Source of the DNA: Elusimicrobiota bacterium
GTDB lineage: Bacteria; Elusimicrobiota; Elusimicrobia; UBA1565; UBA9628
Direction of reading: 5' to 3'
Assembly: GCA_023249645.1 (NCBI GenBank)
Contig: JAHFCF010000011.1
Location: forward strand, 1 to 64,000
DNA length: 64,000 nt
Shown piece by piece: positions 1 to 10,060 of this stretch; position 1 is the first letter of the stretch; each line of letters begins with the position of its first letter. Below the pieces are notes generated by a model. The model saw nothing but the letters and a program-made list of their open reading frames with translations. It searched no databases and was not told where the DNA came from. The translations under genes were made by a program, and so were the position numbers.

Positions 1-605
1 GGATTGATGACGAAGTGGTGCAGGAAGAAGTACAGAGGGATTCCTAGGAGGAGCAGCACGCCGACGGCTCCCGCCGCGTAGAGGCGCATGGCCTGATGGA
101 TGATCTTGAGCACGTCCGTGCGGTTGACCTGCAGATTGAGTATGCCCACGAGGTCTCCCCGATAGTAGAGCGGAAAGGCGATGTCGTAGAGGGGCAGGCC
201 GGGCACGGCGCGCACGACGGGGCCCTTCGCCAGCGAGGCCTGCTGGATGGCATCCGTGGGCAGGCTGACCTCCTTGCTGAACTGGTCGAAGCCCTTGGAG
301 ATCTGCGAGGTGTCCCGAAACCATCGCACCTCGCCGTACTTGTTGAGGTAGACCAGGGAAGCCACCCGGTCGTCCTGGGCGTAGCGCGTGATGATATCAA
401 GCTCGTCGAGAGTCAAGGCGCCCTGGTTGCGGACCAGACCCGTCACGAGAGTCTGCGCGTAGTTGCGGACCATGGCGATGGTCTCCGACTTGAGCTTTTC
501 GTCATGGTCCCACTTGAACAGGTTGTAGTAGAAGATGCCACCCAGGAACATGGCATAGATGCCGATGGCCGAGAACCAGACGAACCACTTCGCGGTGAGT
601 CTCAT
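1..605 (-). CDS. Membrane sensor protein, N-terminal part (truncated by window edge)
   Basis: The reading frame starts at ATG 603-605 and stays open to the left edge, so the C-terminal output domain is not visible. The visible ~200 residues show a membrane segment near residues 7-27 (WFVWFSAIGIYAMFLGG), an extracytoplasmic region of ~135 residues, and a second membrane segment near 178-195. This is the layout of a histidine kinase, chemoreceptor or diguanylate cyclase sensor; which one cannot be told. It is the last visible gene of the Tad operon: its ATG overlaps the stop of the upstream TPR gene (ATGA). It may sense a signal that tunes pilus activity (inference). Confidence 0.75.
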   Translation of the reverse strand, partial: MRLTAKWFVWFSAIGIYAMFLGGIFYYNLFKWDHDEKLKSETIAMVRNYAQTLVTGLVRNQGALTLDELDIITRYAQDDRVASLVYLNKYGEVRWFRDTSQISKGFDQFSKEVSLPTDAIQQASLAKGPVVRAVPGLPLYDIAFPLYYRGDLVGILNLQVNRTDVLKIIHQAMRLYAAGAVGVLLLLGIPLYFFLHHFVIN

Positions 606-1948
606 GGGGTGTTGTACTTGTTCTCGATGCGCTCCAAACCCGCCTTCGCATCGGCGTTGGAGGGGTCGAGCTGCATCGCATGAGCCCACTCGCTGCGGGC
701 GCGCTCGAAATCCTGCTTCTGATAGTAGATCATGCCCGAAAGATAATAGCGCTGGGACTGGGCCCGGTTGTCCTCCGACACGACTCCCGGCTGGGCTGCA
801 GCGGCGGCAGCGGCAGCGGCGGGCTGGGTCTGTGCGCCAGCCGCGGCCGCAGTGCTCTGGGCCACGGCGGCCTTGGCCTGTGCCTCTTCCTCGGCCTTCT
901 TCTTGGCCTCCTCGCGTTTCTTGGCCAGCTCGGCGGCGCGGCTGCGCAGCGTGTCCTCGCGGCGGATCTGTTCGCGCGCGCGGGAGAGCAGCTGGTCCGC
1001 GGCGCGCGGATCATAGCCGTAGGTCAGGGCCTTCTTCCATTCGTCCATGGCGTCCTGGTAGCGGCGCGCCTCATAGAATCGGCGACCCTGAGCGACGTGC
1101 TGGCTGGCCATCTCGGCGCGGATGTCGGCCTGGAGCTTCTGTGCCTTGGAGTTGCCGGGGCCGGCATCGAGGACCGTGTCGAGCATCTTGATGGAGTCGT
1201 CGATCAAGCCCTGGCTGTAGAGGTTCAGAGCCTCTTGAAGCTTGTCATTGGCGTCAGCCTCGCGAGCCTCGTCCTCGACCTTGGAGATCGACGCCACCAG
1301 GCGCGGATAGCGGGCATTGAGCACCAGGGCCGCGTACCATTGGTCCAGGCACTCGCGCAGACGATGCTGGCGGTAGGCCTTCTGCCCTCGCCGGAAATGC
1401 TCTTCCGCCATCTCCCCGCGGGCCTTCTTGAGCCACCAGCGGACCCTGAGATTGGCGGGGGAGAGCTTGCTCGCCTCCTCCCAGCGCGCGATGGCCTCGG
1501 TGAGACGCCCCTGGCCGTAGAGGGCCATGCCTTCCTCGAAACGGTCCTCGATGAGCTTTGTCTGCGAGGCGTAGGGCTTGGGGGAGCCCTTCAATTCCGT
1601 GGAAGCCCGCTGCAGGATGGCGGCATCCTCGAAGCTCGGGTCCACGGAGAGGATCTTGGAGGAGAGTTCCCGCGCGGCCTCATAATCGCCTTTCTGGTAG
1701 TGCTCGAAAGCGTCCTCATAGATGCCCTGCAGGCTCTTGCGCAGGAGGCGCTCTTTTTCGAGCTGGATGGTGTAGATGGACCGCTTCTTGTCCTCCTCCG
1801 AGGAGATGGGCCCGAGCTTGAGCCGGGCCATGTCCAAGAAAACGGCGTCGAGGTCCTTTCCCCCCACCGGCTCATCCATCCCCACCCCTGCCCCGAAGGC
1901 GCAGGAGCCGGTCAAAAGCTGCAGTCCCAGAAAAAGAGGAGCGATCAT
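602..1948 (-). CDS. Tad-locus TPR protein, secreted (TadD-like role)
   Basis: The 448-residue protein has a short hydrophobic signal-like N-terminus (MIAPLFLGLQLLTGSCAFG). Several tetratricopeptide-like helical repeats follow, for example YEDAFEHYQKGDYEAARE, YGQGRLTEAIARWEEA, YSQGLIDDSIKMLD and YYQKQDFERARSEWAHAM. A charged coiled coil and an Ala/Gln-rich linker near residues 330-385 precede the last repeat. A cysteine near residue 16 could be a lipobox, which would make it a lipoprotein, but the match is weak. Position after tadC and tight coupling (TGATG to the gene before, ATGA to the gene after) suggest a TadD-like role in pilus assembly. Sequence alone proves only the TPR fold. Confidence 0.8.
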   Translation of the reverse strand: MIAPLFLGLQLLTGSCAFGAGVGMDEPVGGKDLDAVFLDMARLKLGPISSEEDKKRSIYTIQLEKERLLRKSLQGIYEDAFEHYQKGDYEAARELSSKILSVDPSFEDAAILQRASTELKGSPKPYASQTKLIEDRFEEGMALYGQGRLTEAIARWEEASKLSPANLRVRWWLKKARGEMAEEHFRRGQKAYRQHRLRECLDQWYAALVLNARYPRLVASISKVEDEAREADANDKLQEALNLYSQGLIDDSIKMLDTVLDAGPGNSKAQKLQADIRAEMASQHVAQGRRFYEARRYQDAMDEWKKALTYGYDPRAADQLLSRAREQIRREDTLRSRAAELAKKREEAKKKAEEEAQAKAAVAQSTAAAAGAQTQPAAAAAAAAAQPGVVSEDNRAQSQRYYLSGMIYYQKQDFERARSEWAHAMQLDPSNADAKAGLERIENKYNTP

Positions 1949-2850
1949 CAGAATCCCAGCCCCCCGCCCATGAGAGACTTGATCATGGGCGCCAGCATCA
2001 TGATGAACACCGTCGGGAAGATGAAGATGATGAGCGGGATGAGCATCTTGGTGGAAGCCTGGGCCGCGAGCTTCTCGGCCTTGTTGAGGCGCCGAAAGCG
2101 CATGTCGGTCGCGTAATTGCGCAGAAGCTCCACCAGGCTCGTGCCCAGCTCGTCGGACTGGATCACCAGGCCCACGAAGGAGCGAACCTCCTGCACTCCC
2201 GTGCGCATAGCCAGGCGCTTCAAGGCGTCGCGGCGCGAGTAGCCCAGCGATATCTCGTTGATCATCTTACCCAGCTCGACCTCGAGCTCGGTCGGCTTCT
2301 TGGCGTTCTTGAGGATGCGGTCGATCGCGGTCATGTAGTCGAGGCCGGCTTCGATCGTCAAGGCCGTCAGGTCCACGAAGGTCGGAAAATTGCGCATGAT
2401 CGCGGTCTGGCGGTCCCTGATGCGCCGCTTGAAGACCACGTCCGGCATGATGAAGCCGGTCAATCCGAAGATCCCGGCCAAAGGCGAGCCGGAGATGTAC
2501 CACAGGATTCCCGCCAAAAACGCGGCGGCCATCTCCTTGAGGTGCAGCATGTCCAGCGGCGTGGGCTTGAGCGGCCGGCCCATCATCATGTGGAGCTCCT
2601 CCAGCTTGACGTCGAGATGGAGCGTCTTCAAGAGGAAGAGGTCGATGCGGTCCAAGAGCCCCCCGTCGGGCTTCAAGCCCGAGAAGGCCGTGGTCATGCC
2701 GATGTCCTTCTTGGTCAGGCCGGCGAGATCCGTCTTGTCGGCTTCCGGCGGCGGGGCCACCAGGCGCTGGATGGCCGTGTAGGCGGCCACCGATCCCAGG
2801 ATGCCGACGACCAGGAGCATGTAATAGACGAAAGGACCCAAGGTGTTCAT
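1948..2850 (-). CDS. tadC: Type II secretion F-domain protein, TadC-like
   Basis: A 300-residue inner-membrane protein with a first membrane helix near residues 7-25 and a central pair of hydrophobic helices (MAAAFLAGILWYISGSPLAG). The T2SF domain follows and includes TALTIEAGLDYMTAIDRI. The C-terminal helix reads IPLIIFIFPTVFIMMLAPM. TadB and TadC form the inner-membrane platform of Tad pili. The open frame extends upstream inside tadB, but ATG 2848-2850 is chosen because it overlaps the tadB stop (ATGA) and begins a proper membrane anchor. It is co-transcribed and likely translationally coupled with tadB. Confidence 0.88.
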   Translation of the reverse strand: MNTLGPFVYYMLLVVGILGSVAAYTAIQRLVAPPPEADKTDLAGLTKKDIGMTTAFSGLKPDGGLLDRIDLFLLKTLHLDVKLEELHMMMGRPLKPTPLDMLHLKEMAAAFLAGILWYISGSPLAGIFGLTGFIMPDVVFKRRIRDRQTAIMRNFPTFVDLTALTIEAGLDYMTAIDRILKNAKKPTELEVELGKMINEISLGYSRRDALKRLAMRTGVQEVRSFVGLVIQSDELGTSLVELLRNYATDMRFRRLNKAEKLAAQASTKMLIPLIIFIFPTVFIMMLAPMIKSLMGGGLGF

Positions 2851-4351
2851 ACCTGGATGTCCCCCAGCTTGTTGATGACGGCCATGCCGATGCCGATCCA
2901 CATCGCGCAGAACAGCAGGATGCACACGCCCAAGGGGCTGAAATAGAAGGTCTTCATGGACTGCGGCTGGAAGACGAACAGGAGCAGGAACATGATCCAG
3001 GGCATGAGGCCGACCACGATGGCCTGGATGCGCTGCTGGGCGGTCATCGCCGCGGTCTTCTCTACAAGCTTGGTCTCCTCGCGGATGTTCTCGACGATGC
3101 GGTCGAAGATCTTGGTGAGATTGCCTCCCACGGAGCGCTGGATCACGACGGACTTGATCATATAGGACAAGAGCCGGCTCTGCACGCGCTCGTCGACCCC
3201 CTCCAGGGCCCGCTCCAGGCTCGTGCCGAGCTGGTAGTTCTTCAGGCACAGCCCGAATTCCTCGGAGATGGGAGGGGTGAGGTCGCGGTGGACCATCTCG
3301 ATGCAGTTGACGATGTCGATGCCGGATTTCAGACCGTTGGACATCAGGATCATCGCGTCCATGAGCTGCGCCTCGCATTTCACGCCGCGGCGCCACTTGA
3401 TCTGGCGCAGAAGCCAGCCGGGCAGGATCAGCCCTCCGTAGATGCCGAAGCCGGCGAAGATCACAAAGCCGAAGGGATCGAAGGTCAGGATCCCCACAAG
3501 GATCCCCAAGAGCGCCGGTCCGCCCACCAAGTAGTTGATCTTGATGGTGATGAATTGCCGCTCATAGTCATGCGCCCATTGCGTGACCTTGGCCTTGTAG
3601 TCCGCCCAGCCCTGGGTGATGCGCCCGACGTTCAAGGAGCCCACGAACCAGAAGGCGGCGAAGATGAGCGCGATGCCGACGAGCTTGGCCATCGTGGACA
3701 TGGCCAGAGCCGCCCGGCGCTCGCCGGTCTCCGGTGGGGCCCAGCCTCGCGGCGGATGGTGCAGGATGCGGAAGGACTCGTTGGTCAGCTCGCCGACGGC
3801 CAGCACCGCGGACTTGTAGCGGGCGGCATCCGAGGAGGTCAGAGCGTCGATGACGCTGTCCATCTCCTTCAAGATCAGGTCGAAATCGGCCAGGACCGCG
3901 CGGCCGCGGCCTCCGAGCGAGCTGCCCAAGCGCGCGCGGTAGAGGCGGTCCAAAGACATCTGGAAGCGCACGCGATTGTCCGCGTAATCGCCGATGAGCG
4001 CGGCGGGCGAGACGAGCTGGCCGCCGTCGGAAGGCAGGAAGGTCTTGCGGGTGAGCTCGTAGAACTCATAGAGCACCGAGACCGGGGCCTGCCAGAGCTG
4101 GGCCTCGTTGATGATCCCCTCCTCCGGGTCCTGCCAGACCTTGTGAGCGAGCATGGCGTCCAGGGTCTGGTCGATCCAGGGCGGCGCCGAGAGGCCCGGA
4201 TCGCGGTCCTTCTTGAAATAGTGATAGAAGATCTGGCTGTGGGCCTCGGCCCCGTCCGTCTTGTCCACGAGGAACTTGACGTCGGGCGGAGAAAAGACCT
4301 GCGCCCCCGAAGGGGCGGCGCCGAAAAGGAAGACGGCGAAGAGGAGGATGT

Positions 4352-4355
<4 letters not shown>
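2847..4355 (-). CDS. tadB: Type II secretion F-domain protein, TadB-like, with extra N-terminal periplasmic domain
   Basis: The 502-residue protein has a TadB-type T2SF domain in its C-terminal half. Residues around 330-440 include LMDAMILMSNGLKSGIDIV and SVGGNLTKIFDRIVENI. Membrane helices lie near 215-235, 270-310 and 450-495. Unusually, the first ~210 residues are a signal peptide (MNILLFAVFLFGAAPSGAQ) plus a soluble, probably periplasmic, domain not found in ordinary TadB of ~300 residues. I do not recognise this domain. It overlaps tadA upstream and tadC downstream by ATGA junctions. Confidence 0.87.
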
Positions 4356-6595
<2,240 letters not shown>

Positions 6596-6604
6596 CTTCG
6601 CTCC

Positions 6605-7357
6605 CTACTTGACGATCTCCATCGTGATGAAGAGGAAGAGGGACGACTGAGATTCCGTGACGCTCGAAAAGGTGAAGAGCAGCCCCAGAAGAGGGATGCG
6701 GCCGATATACGGAACGCGCGTCTTGCTCACATTCTTGGTGGTGCTCTTCAATCCCCCGATGACCAGGGTCTCGCCGCTCTGCAGCTCGACCGTGGTCTGG
6801 ATCTGCCGGGTGGTCATGGAGGGCACCGTGGTGTTGCCCACCGTGACGACCTGGGAGTAGTTGGGATTGGAGACCTCCAGCTGCATGTCCGCGCGGATGG
6901 TGTCCTTCTTGTTGGGGTTGATCACCGGCATGACGTTGAGGATGACCCCGTACTTCTTGAACTCCACGCCGACCCCTTGGGCGTTGGTCACCGGATAGGG
7001 GGTCTCGCCGCCGACCACGAAATTGGCCTGCGTCTGGGCTTGCACGATGACCTTGGGATTGGAGAGCAGCTGCGCCTTGCCCTCGGTCTCGAGCATCTTG
7101 AGCGAGGTCTGCAGCGCCGTCTGGCGGGCGAAATCCCCCAGCTTGAAGATGCCGGGGATGCCCTTCTCCGCGAAGTTGATTCCGGTCTGAAACGGTCCCC
7201 ATGTGAATCCCATGTCGAGCTCCTGCGAACCCTGGAGCTCCACGACATCCGCCGACACGGCCACCAAGGAATCGTCGGCGGTCTGAGCATACAGCCTCCC
7301 CCCTCCCGCCATCAGGGCGAGGAGGACGAGGATCCGTCTGACCTGTTGTCTCTTCAT
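6605..7357 (-). CDS. cpaC: Short secretin, CpaC/RcpA-like outer-membrane channel
   Basis: The 250-residue protein has a signal peptide (LVLLALMAGGGRLYA) and then almost only the secretin core. The core contains LLSNPKVIVQAQTQANFVVGG, the ETPYPV segment, VELQSGETLVIGGL and the terminal VPYIGRIPLLGLLF motif. Secretins form the outer-membrane ring through which pili pass. Typical CpaC/RcpA proteins are 400-550 residues and carry BON and N-domains that are absent here, so this is a minimal secretin. No frameshift remnant is visible just upstream, where cpaB ends 45 bp away. The periplasmic domains may be supplied by another protein (inference). Confidence 0.85.
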   Translation of the reverse strand: MKRQQVRRILVLLALMAGGGRLYAQTADDSLVAVSADVVELQGSQELDMGFTWGPFQTGINFAEKGIPGIFKLGDFARQTALQTSLKMLETEGKAQLLSNPKVIVQAQTQANFVVGGETPYPVTNAQGVGVEFKKYGVILNVMPVINPNKKDTIRADMQLEVSNPNYSQVVTVGNTTVPSMTTRQIQTTVELQSGETLVIGGLKSTTKNVSKTRVPYIGRIPLLGLLFTFSSVTESQSSLFLFITMEIVK

Positions 7358-7402
7358 GTTGCCGTACTGTTGCGAATCAAACTGCCTGAAACGACCGTGC
7401 GT

Positions 7403-8155
7403 CTACTTGAACAGCTTCCTGAAACTCGCCATCTCCATCGGATGCATCTCCACGTCCCCCAGACCGCGCAGGACCACCGTCGTATCGCCCTGCTTCATGG
7501 CCAGGGCCAGGTACTGCGCCTCGTTGGGGTTCAAAGCCAGAGCGACCATGGCCTTCTCCGAGAAGGCCGCGGACTTGTCCTCTTTCTCGGAGGCCGCCTT
7601 GGCCTGCAAGGCGCTCATGCCTTGGCCGAGGTTCGTGCCGACCGCGATCACCAGGACATTCTGCAGGATGGTCGCCGTCACCTTCTCCTTGGCGCTGGCG
7701 ATGACCGCCTCGAAAGTCACCAGCACGTCGACGCGGTCTCCGGGCTTGATCAAGGGCTTGAGCTCCGGCTCGATGCCCAAAATAGTGCCGCGATAGCCCG
7801 GCGGGATCTTGACGCTCAACCCCGCCTCGGGCGAAAGGGAGATCAGGGCCGACTGTGAGATCTGGTTGCCCTTGGGGATGCGGATGCGGCTGACCAGATT
7901 GCTGATGAGCTTCATGTCGCTCTGGGTCTTCACCTCGAAGGCGTCCTGCTCCATGAACTTGCGCGGGACCTGGACGGTGTCGACCATATCCTCCTTCAAG
8001 ACCGTGCGCTCCGGGATGTCCACCTTGGCAACCAGCACCTGGGCGGTCTCGTACGCGGAGCTCAAAGCCCTCTCCTTGCTGGAGAGCACCATGAGGTAGA
8101 AAGCGGCAGCCCCCATGGCCAACGCCATCGGCACCAACATTCCTTTCTTTTCCAT
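7403..8155 (-). CDS. cpaB: Flp pilus assembly protein CpaB/RcpC-like
   Basis: The 250-residue protein has one N-terminal membrane anchor (GMLVPMALAMGAAAFYLMVL) and then a SAF domain typical of CpaB/RcpC (VAKVDIPERTVLKEDMVDTV and SRIRIPKGNQISQSALI). The C-terminal part matches the RcpC region (GYRGTILGIEP, LIKPGDRVDVLVTFE). CpaB binds periplasmic parts of the secretin complex. The frame is open further upstream from a TTG codon, but the ATG directly before the membrane anchor is the natural start and lies 1 nt after the stop of the TadE-like gene. Confidence 0.88.
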   Translation of the reverse strand: MEKKGMLVPMALAMGAAAFYLMVLSSKERALSSAYETAQVLVAKVDIPERTVLKEDMVDTVQVPRKFMEQDAFEVKTQSDMKLISNLVSRIRIPKGNQISQSALISLSPEAGLSVKIPPGYRGTILGIEPELKPLIKPGDRVDVLVTFEAVIASAKEKVTATILQNVLVIAVGTNLGQGMSALQAKAASEKEDKSAAFSEKAMVALALNPNEAQYLALAMKQGDTTVVLRGLGDVEMHPMEMASFRKLFK

Positions 8156-8156
8156 G

Positions 8157-8597
8157 TTAATATTGGAGCGGCTGTTCAATGGGCATGCGCATGACAACGG
8201 AGATCTCGCGCCTGCCGCTGCCCGGCGGCTTGGCCAGGATCAGGCTGCTGATCGGGAAGAGGAGCTTGATCCTGTTGGTCCCGGTCACGAGGAGGTCATA
8301 GGTAGGGATGCCGGCCTGGGCGTCCATGCCCGTCTGCTCGGTCGTGCAGGAAACGTCCGAGAAGGCGCCGAGCATCCGATGCATGAGGTCCTTGAGATCC
8401 TCACAGTTCGTGCGCACCATGCCGCTGACCGCGCTGGTGCGGGTCATGGCTCCGATGCGCGCCACCTCGTAAGAGGCATGATTGAGCACGATCGTCTGAA
8501 AGGCGATGTAGCCCAGTTCCATAATACCGAAGATGATGGTGAAGAACACCGGCAGGATGAGCATCATTTCGACAAGCACCTGCCCCTTCTTCGGCAT
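8157..8597 (-). CDS. TadE-like minor pseudopilin
   Basis: The 146-residue protein begins with a basic tip and a TadE-type hydrophobic segment (GQVLVEMMLILPVFFTIIFG) followed by MELGYIAFQTIVLNHASYEVARIGA, quoted here only as the family landmark region near residues 27-50. TadE/TadF proteins are pseudopilins cleaved by the Tad prepilin peptidase. The start at 8597 is chosen because the upstream extension of the frame reads through the Flp pilin gene. No tadV/cpaA peptidase gene lies in this window. Confidence 0.82.
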   Translation of the reverse strand: MPKKGQVLVEMMLILPVFFTIIFGIMELGYIAFQTIVLNHASYEVARIGAMTRTSAVSGMVRTNCEDLKDLMHRMLGAFSDVSCTTEQTGMDAQAGIPTYDLLVTGTNRIKLLFPISSLILAKPPGSGRREISVVMRMPIEQPLQY

Positions 8598-8638
8598 GGT
8601 TCCCCCTAAGCCCCTGTTGGGAGCCGACGGACGAGCTC

Positions 8639-8839
8639 TCAGCCGCCCGAGCTCGTCGCGTTGACGGCGCCCGAGATCTTGCCCTTGATCTGCTCGAAAA
8701 GCCCCGGCAGATAGTTCTTGATCGCCACGCCGACCACCAGCACGATGCCGACGATCACTCCCAGCATCATGAGATATTCGACGGTATTCTGTCCCTTGCG
8801 GCTCTTCATCCACGCGCGCATCGCTTCGAGTCTGTGCAT
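8639..8839 (-). CDS. flp: Flp-type major pilin
   Basis: A 66-residue prepilin. A basic leader ends in RKG, followed by QNTVEYLMMLGVIVG. This has the Flp motif: Gly at -1 and Glu-Tyr at +5/+6 of the mature protein. A single hydrophobic helix covers residues ~22-42. The predicted cleavage is after Gly16, giving a mature pilin of 50 residues. It lies between a second, smaller Flp pilin and the TadE-like gene and is probably transcribed from the promoter at 9025-9053. Confidence 0.92.
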   Translation of the reverse strand: MHRLEAMRAWMKSRKGQNTVEYLMMLGVIVGIVLVVGVAIKNYLPGLFEQIKGKISGAVNATSSGG

Positions 8840-8854
8840 GTTCGGTTCTCCTTA

Positions 8855-9016
8855 TTAGTAGTAGGTCCGGAGAATTACCATCCCGGCCTGAATGAACAAG
8901 TCCTTGAGCTGCTGTTGCATGAAGCCGTACATCGCGGCGAAGAACGTCACCAGACACAGCGTCGTGAGAAGATATTCCACCACGGTCTGTCCGGGACGAC
9001 GATGCCACTGGTTCAT
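8855..9016 (-). CDS. Second, very small Flp-type pilin (53 aa)
   Basis: The frame from ATG 9014-9016 to TAA 8855-8857 encodes 53 residues with leader MNQWHRRPG and then QTVVEYLLTTLCLVTFFAA. This again has Gly at -1 and Glu-Tyr at +5/+6. It is the first gene of the Tad operon. The hydrophobic helix is followed by a polar amphipathic tail (MQQQLKDLFIQAGMVIL). With mature length near 44 residues it is shorter than most Flp pilins and could be a minor or tip pilin. The -10 box of the promoter ends 8 nt before the ATG, so the message may have almost no leader. Confidence 0.85.
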   Translation of the reverse strand: MNQWHRRPGQTVVEYLLTTLCLVTFFAAMYGFMQQQLKDLFIQAGMVILRTYY

Positions 9017-9024
9017 GCCTCATG

Positions 9025-9053
9025 AGTTTAACAGCCCTGCGCACCCTTGTCAA
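9025..9053 (-). promoter_or_regulatory. Promoter of the Tad/Flp operon
   Basis: Reading the minus strand, TTGACA (9048-9053) and TAAACT (9025-9030) are separated by exactly 17 bp. The -35 is consensus and the -10 matches at four of six bases. The first ATG of the operon is at 9016, 8 nt past the -10, which predicts a start of transcription almost at the start codon. Confidence 0.75.
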
Positions 9054-9076
9054 TGACCTGATTGTTAAATTTTTCA

Positions 9077-10060
9077 TCAGAATCTCACCTTGATGGACAT
9101 CTCATCCACGCTGCCCAGAGCGCCGTAGGGAACGAAGGCGTAATCCAGGGAGATGCCGTAGCCGAAGGCCCGGGAGGTGAAGACCCCAAAACCAAAGGAA
9201 ATACCGCTGGCCCGATCCATCCGCAGGCTCTTGAGCGTGTCGTCGAAGCTCTGCCCCAGGCTGTCGGCCGTGTGCCAGCCCGCGCGGAAGGTGATCTGGC
9301 CGACATCGAGGTACTGCTCCGGCAGCACGAACTCCCCGCCGATTCCCACATGGACCGCGGAATCGGCCGGCTTGTTGATCTCCAAGCCGAGGTTGAGGAA
9401 ATCGCCCAGATGCAGCGCCCCTCCCCCCCGCGCCGTGGCGGGCACGTTCGCCCGTCCCGCTCCGAAATTCTGCACCGCCATCCCCAGGGTAACGACGCTG
9501 TTGGGCTTGGCCAGAACGCCGACATCTCCCACCACGCTGTTCTGCACGGAGCCGGCCAGATCCTCGTGGACCACGCGCAGAGCGCCCCCGACGAACAGCT
9601 TCTCATACCAGAAGGAACGCGCGAGCGCGAGCGTGGCGAAGCCGTCGTAGACATTCACGTTCGTGCTGGGCTGCGGCACGCCGTTGGCATCGCGCACGTC
9701 GAAGCCGCTCACCTTGAGATACGAGATGTCGGCGCCCCAGACCGTGCGGCCGATAGGGTGGGCGTAGCCCATGTAGAGAGGCGAGTCCACGTCCTGGACG
9801 TAGCGCAGATAGGAGTAGAGGGCCTCCTTCTGCTGCGCCAAAGCCAGGCCCGCCGGGTTCCAAGTCAGGGCCTCCACCCCGTCCGCCATGGCCACGCCGG
9901 CCTGGCCCAGCGCCAGCATCCGCGCCGAGCCCTGGCCGAGCTTCAAGAACTGCGCGCCGCCCGTGCCCGCGTCAGAGGAGATGGCATAGGCTCGCCCGCA
10001 GGCCAGAACTCCGGCGCCCGCGATGCAGGCCAGCCACGACGCCCTCCTCATCCACCTCAT
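9077..10060 (-). CDS. PorV/PorQ-family outer-membrane beta-barrel protein
   Basis: The 327-residue protein has a signal peptide (MRWMRRASWLACIAGAGVLA...YA). The PorV family signature follows: DAGTGGAQFLKLGQGSARM, then LGQAGVAMADGVEALTWNPAGLA. The C-terminus ends in an aromatic residue (MSIKVRF), as is usual for outer-membrane barrels. In type IX secretion, PorV carries substrates with a C-terminal sorting domain to the surface. Here its ATG overlaps the stop of a large FlgD-repeat protein whose C-terminus looks like such a sorting domain, so the two are probably partners (inference). Confidence 0.82.
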   Translation of the reverse strand: MRWMRRASWLACIAGAGVLACGRAYAISSDAGTGGAQFLKLGQGSARMLALGQAGVAMADGVEALTWNPAGLALAQQKEALYSYLRYVQDVDSPLYMGYAHPIGRTVWGADISYLKVSGFDVRDANGVPQPSTNVNVYDGFATLALARSFWYEKLFVGGALRVVHEDLAGSVQNSVVGDVGVLAKPNSVVTLGMAVQNFGAGRANVPATARGGGALHLGDFLNLGLEINKPADSAVHVGIGGEFVLPEQYLDVGQITFRAGWHTADSLGQSFDDTLKSLRMDRASGISFGFGVFTSRAFGYGISLDYAFVPYGALGSVDEMSIKVRF

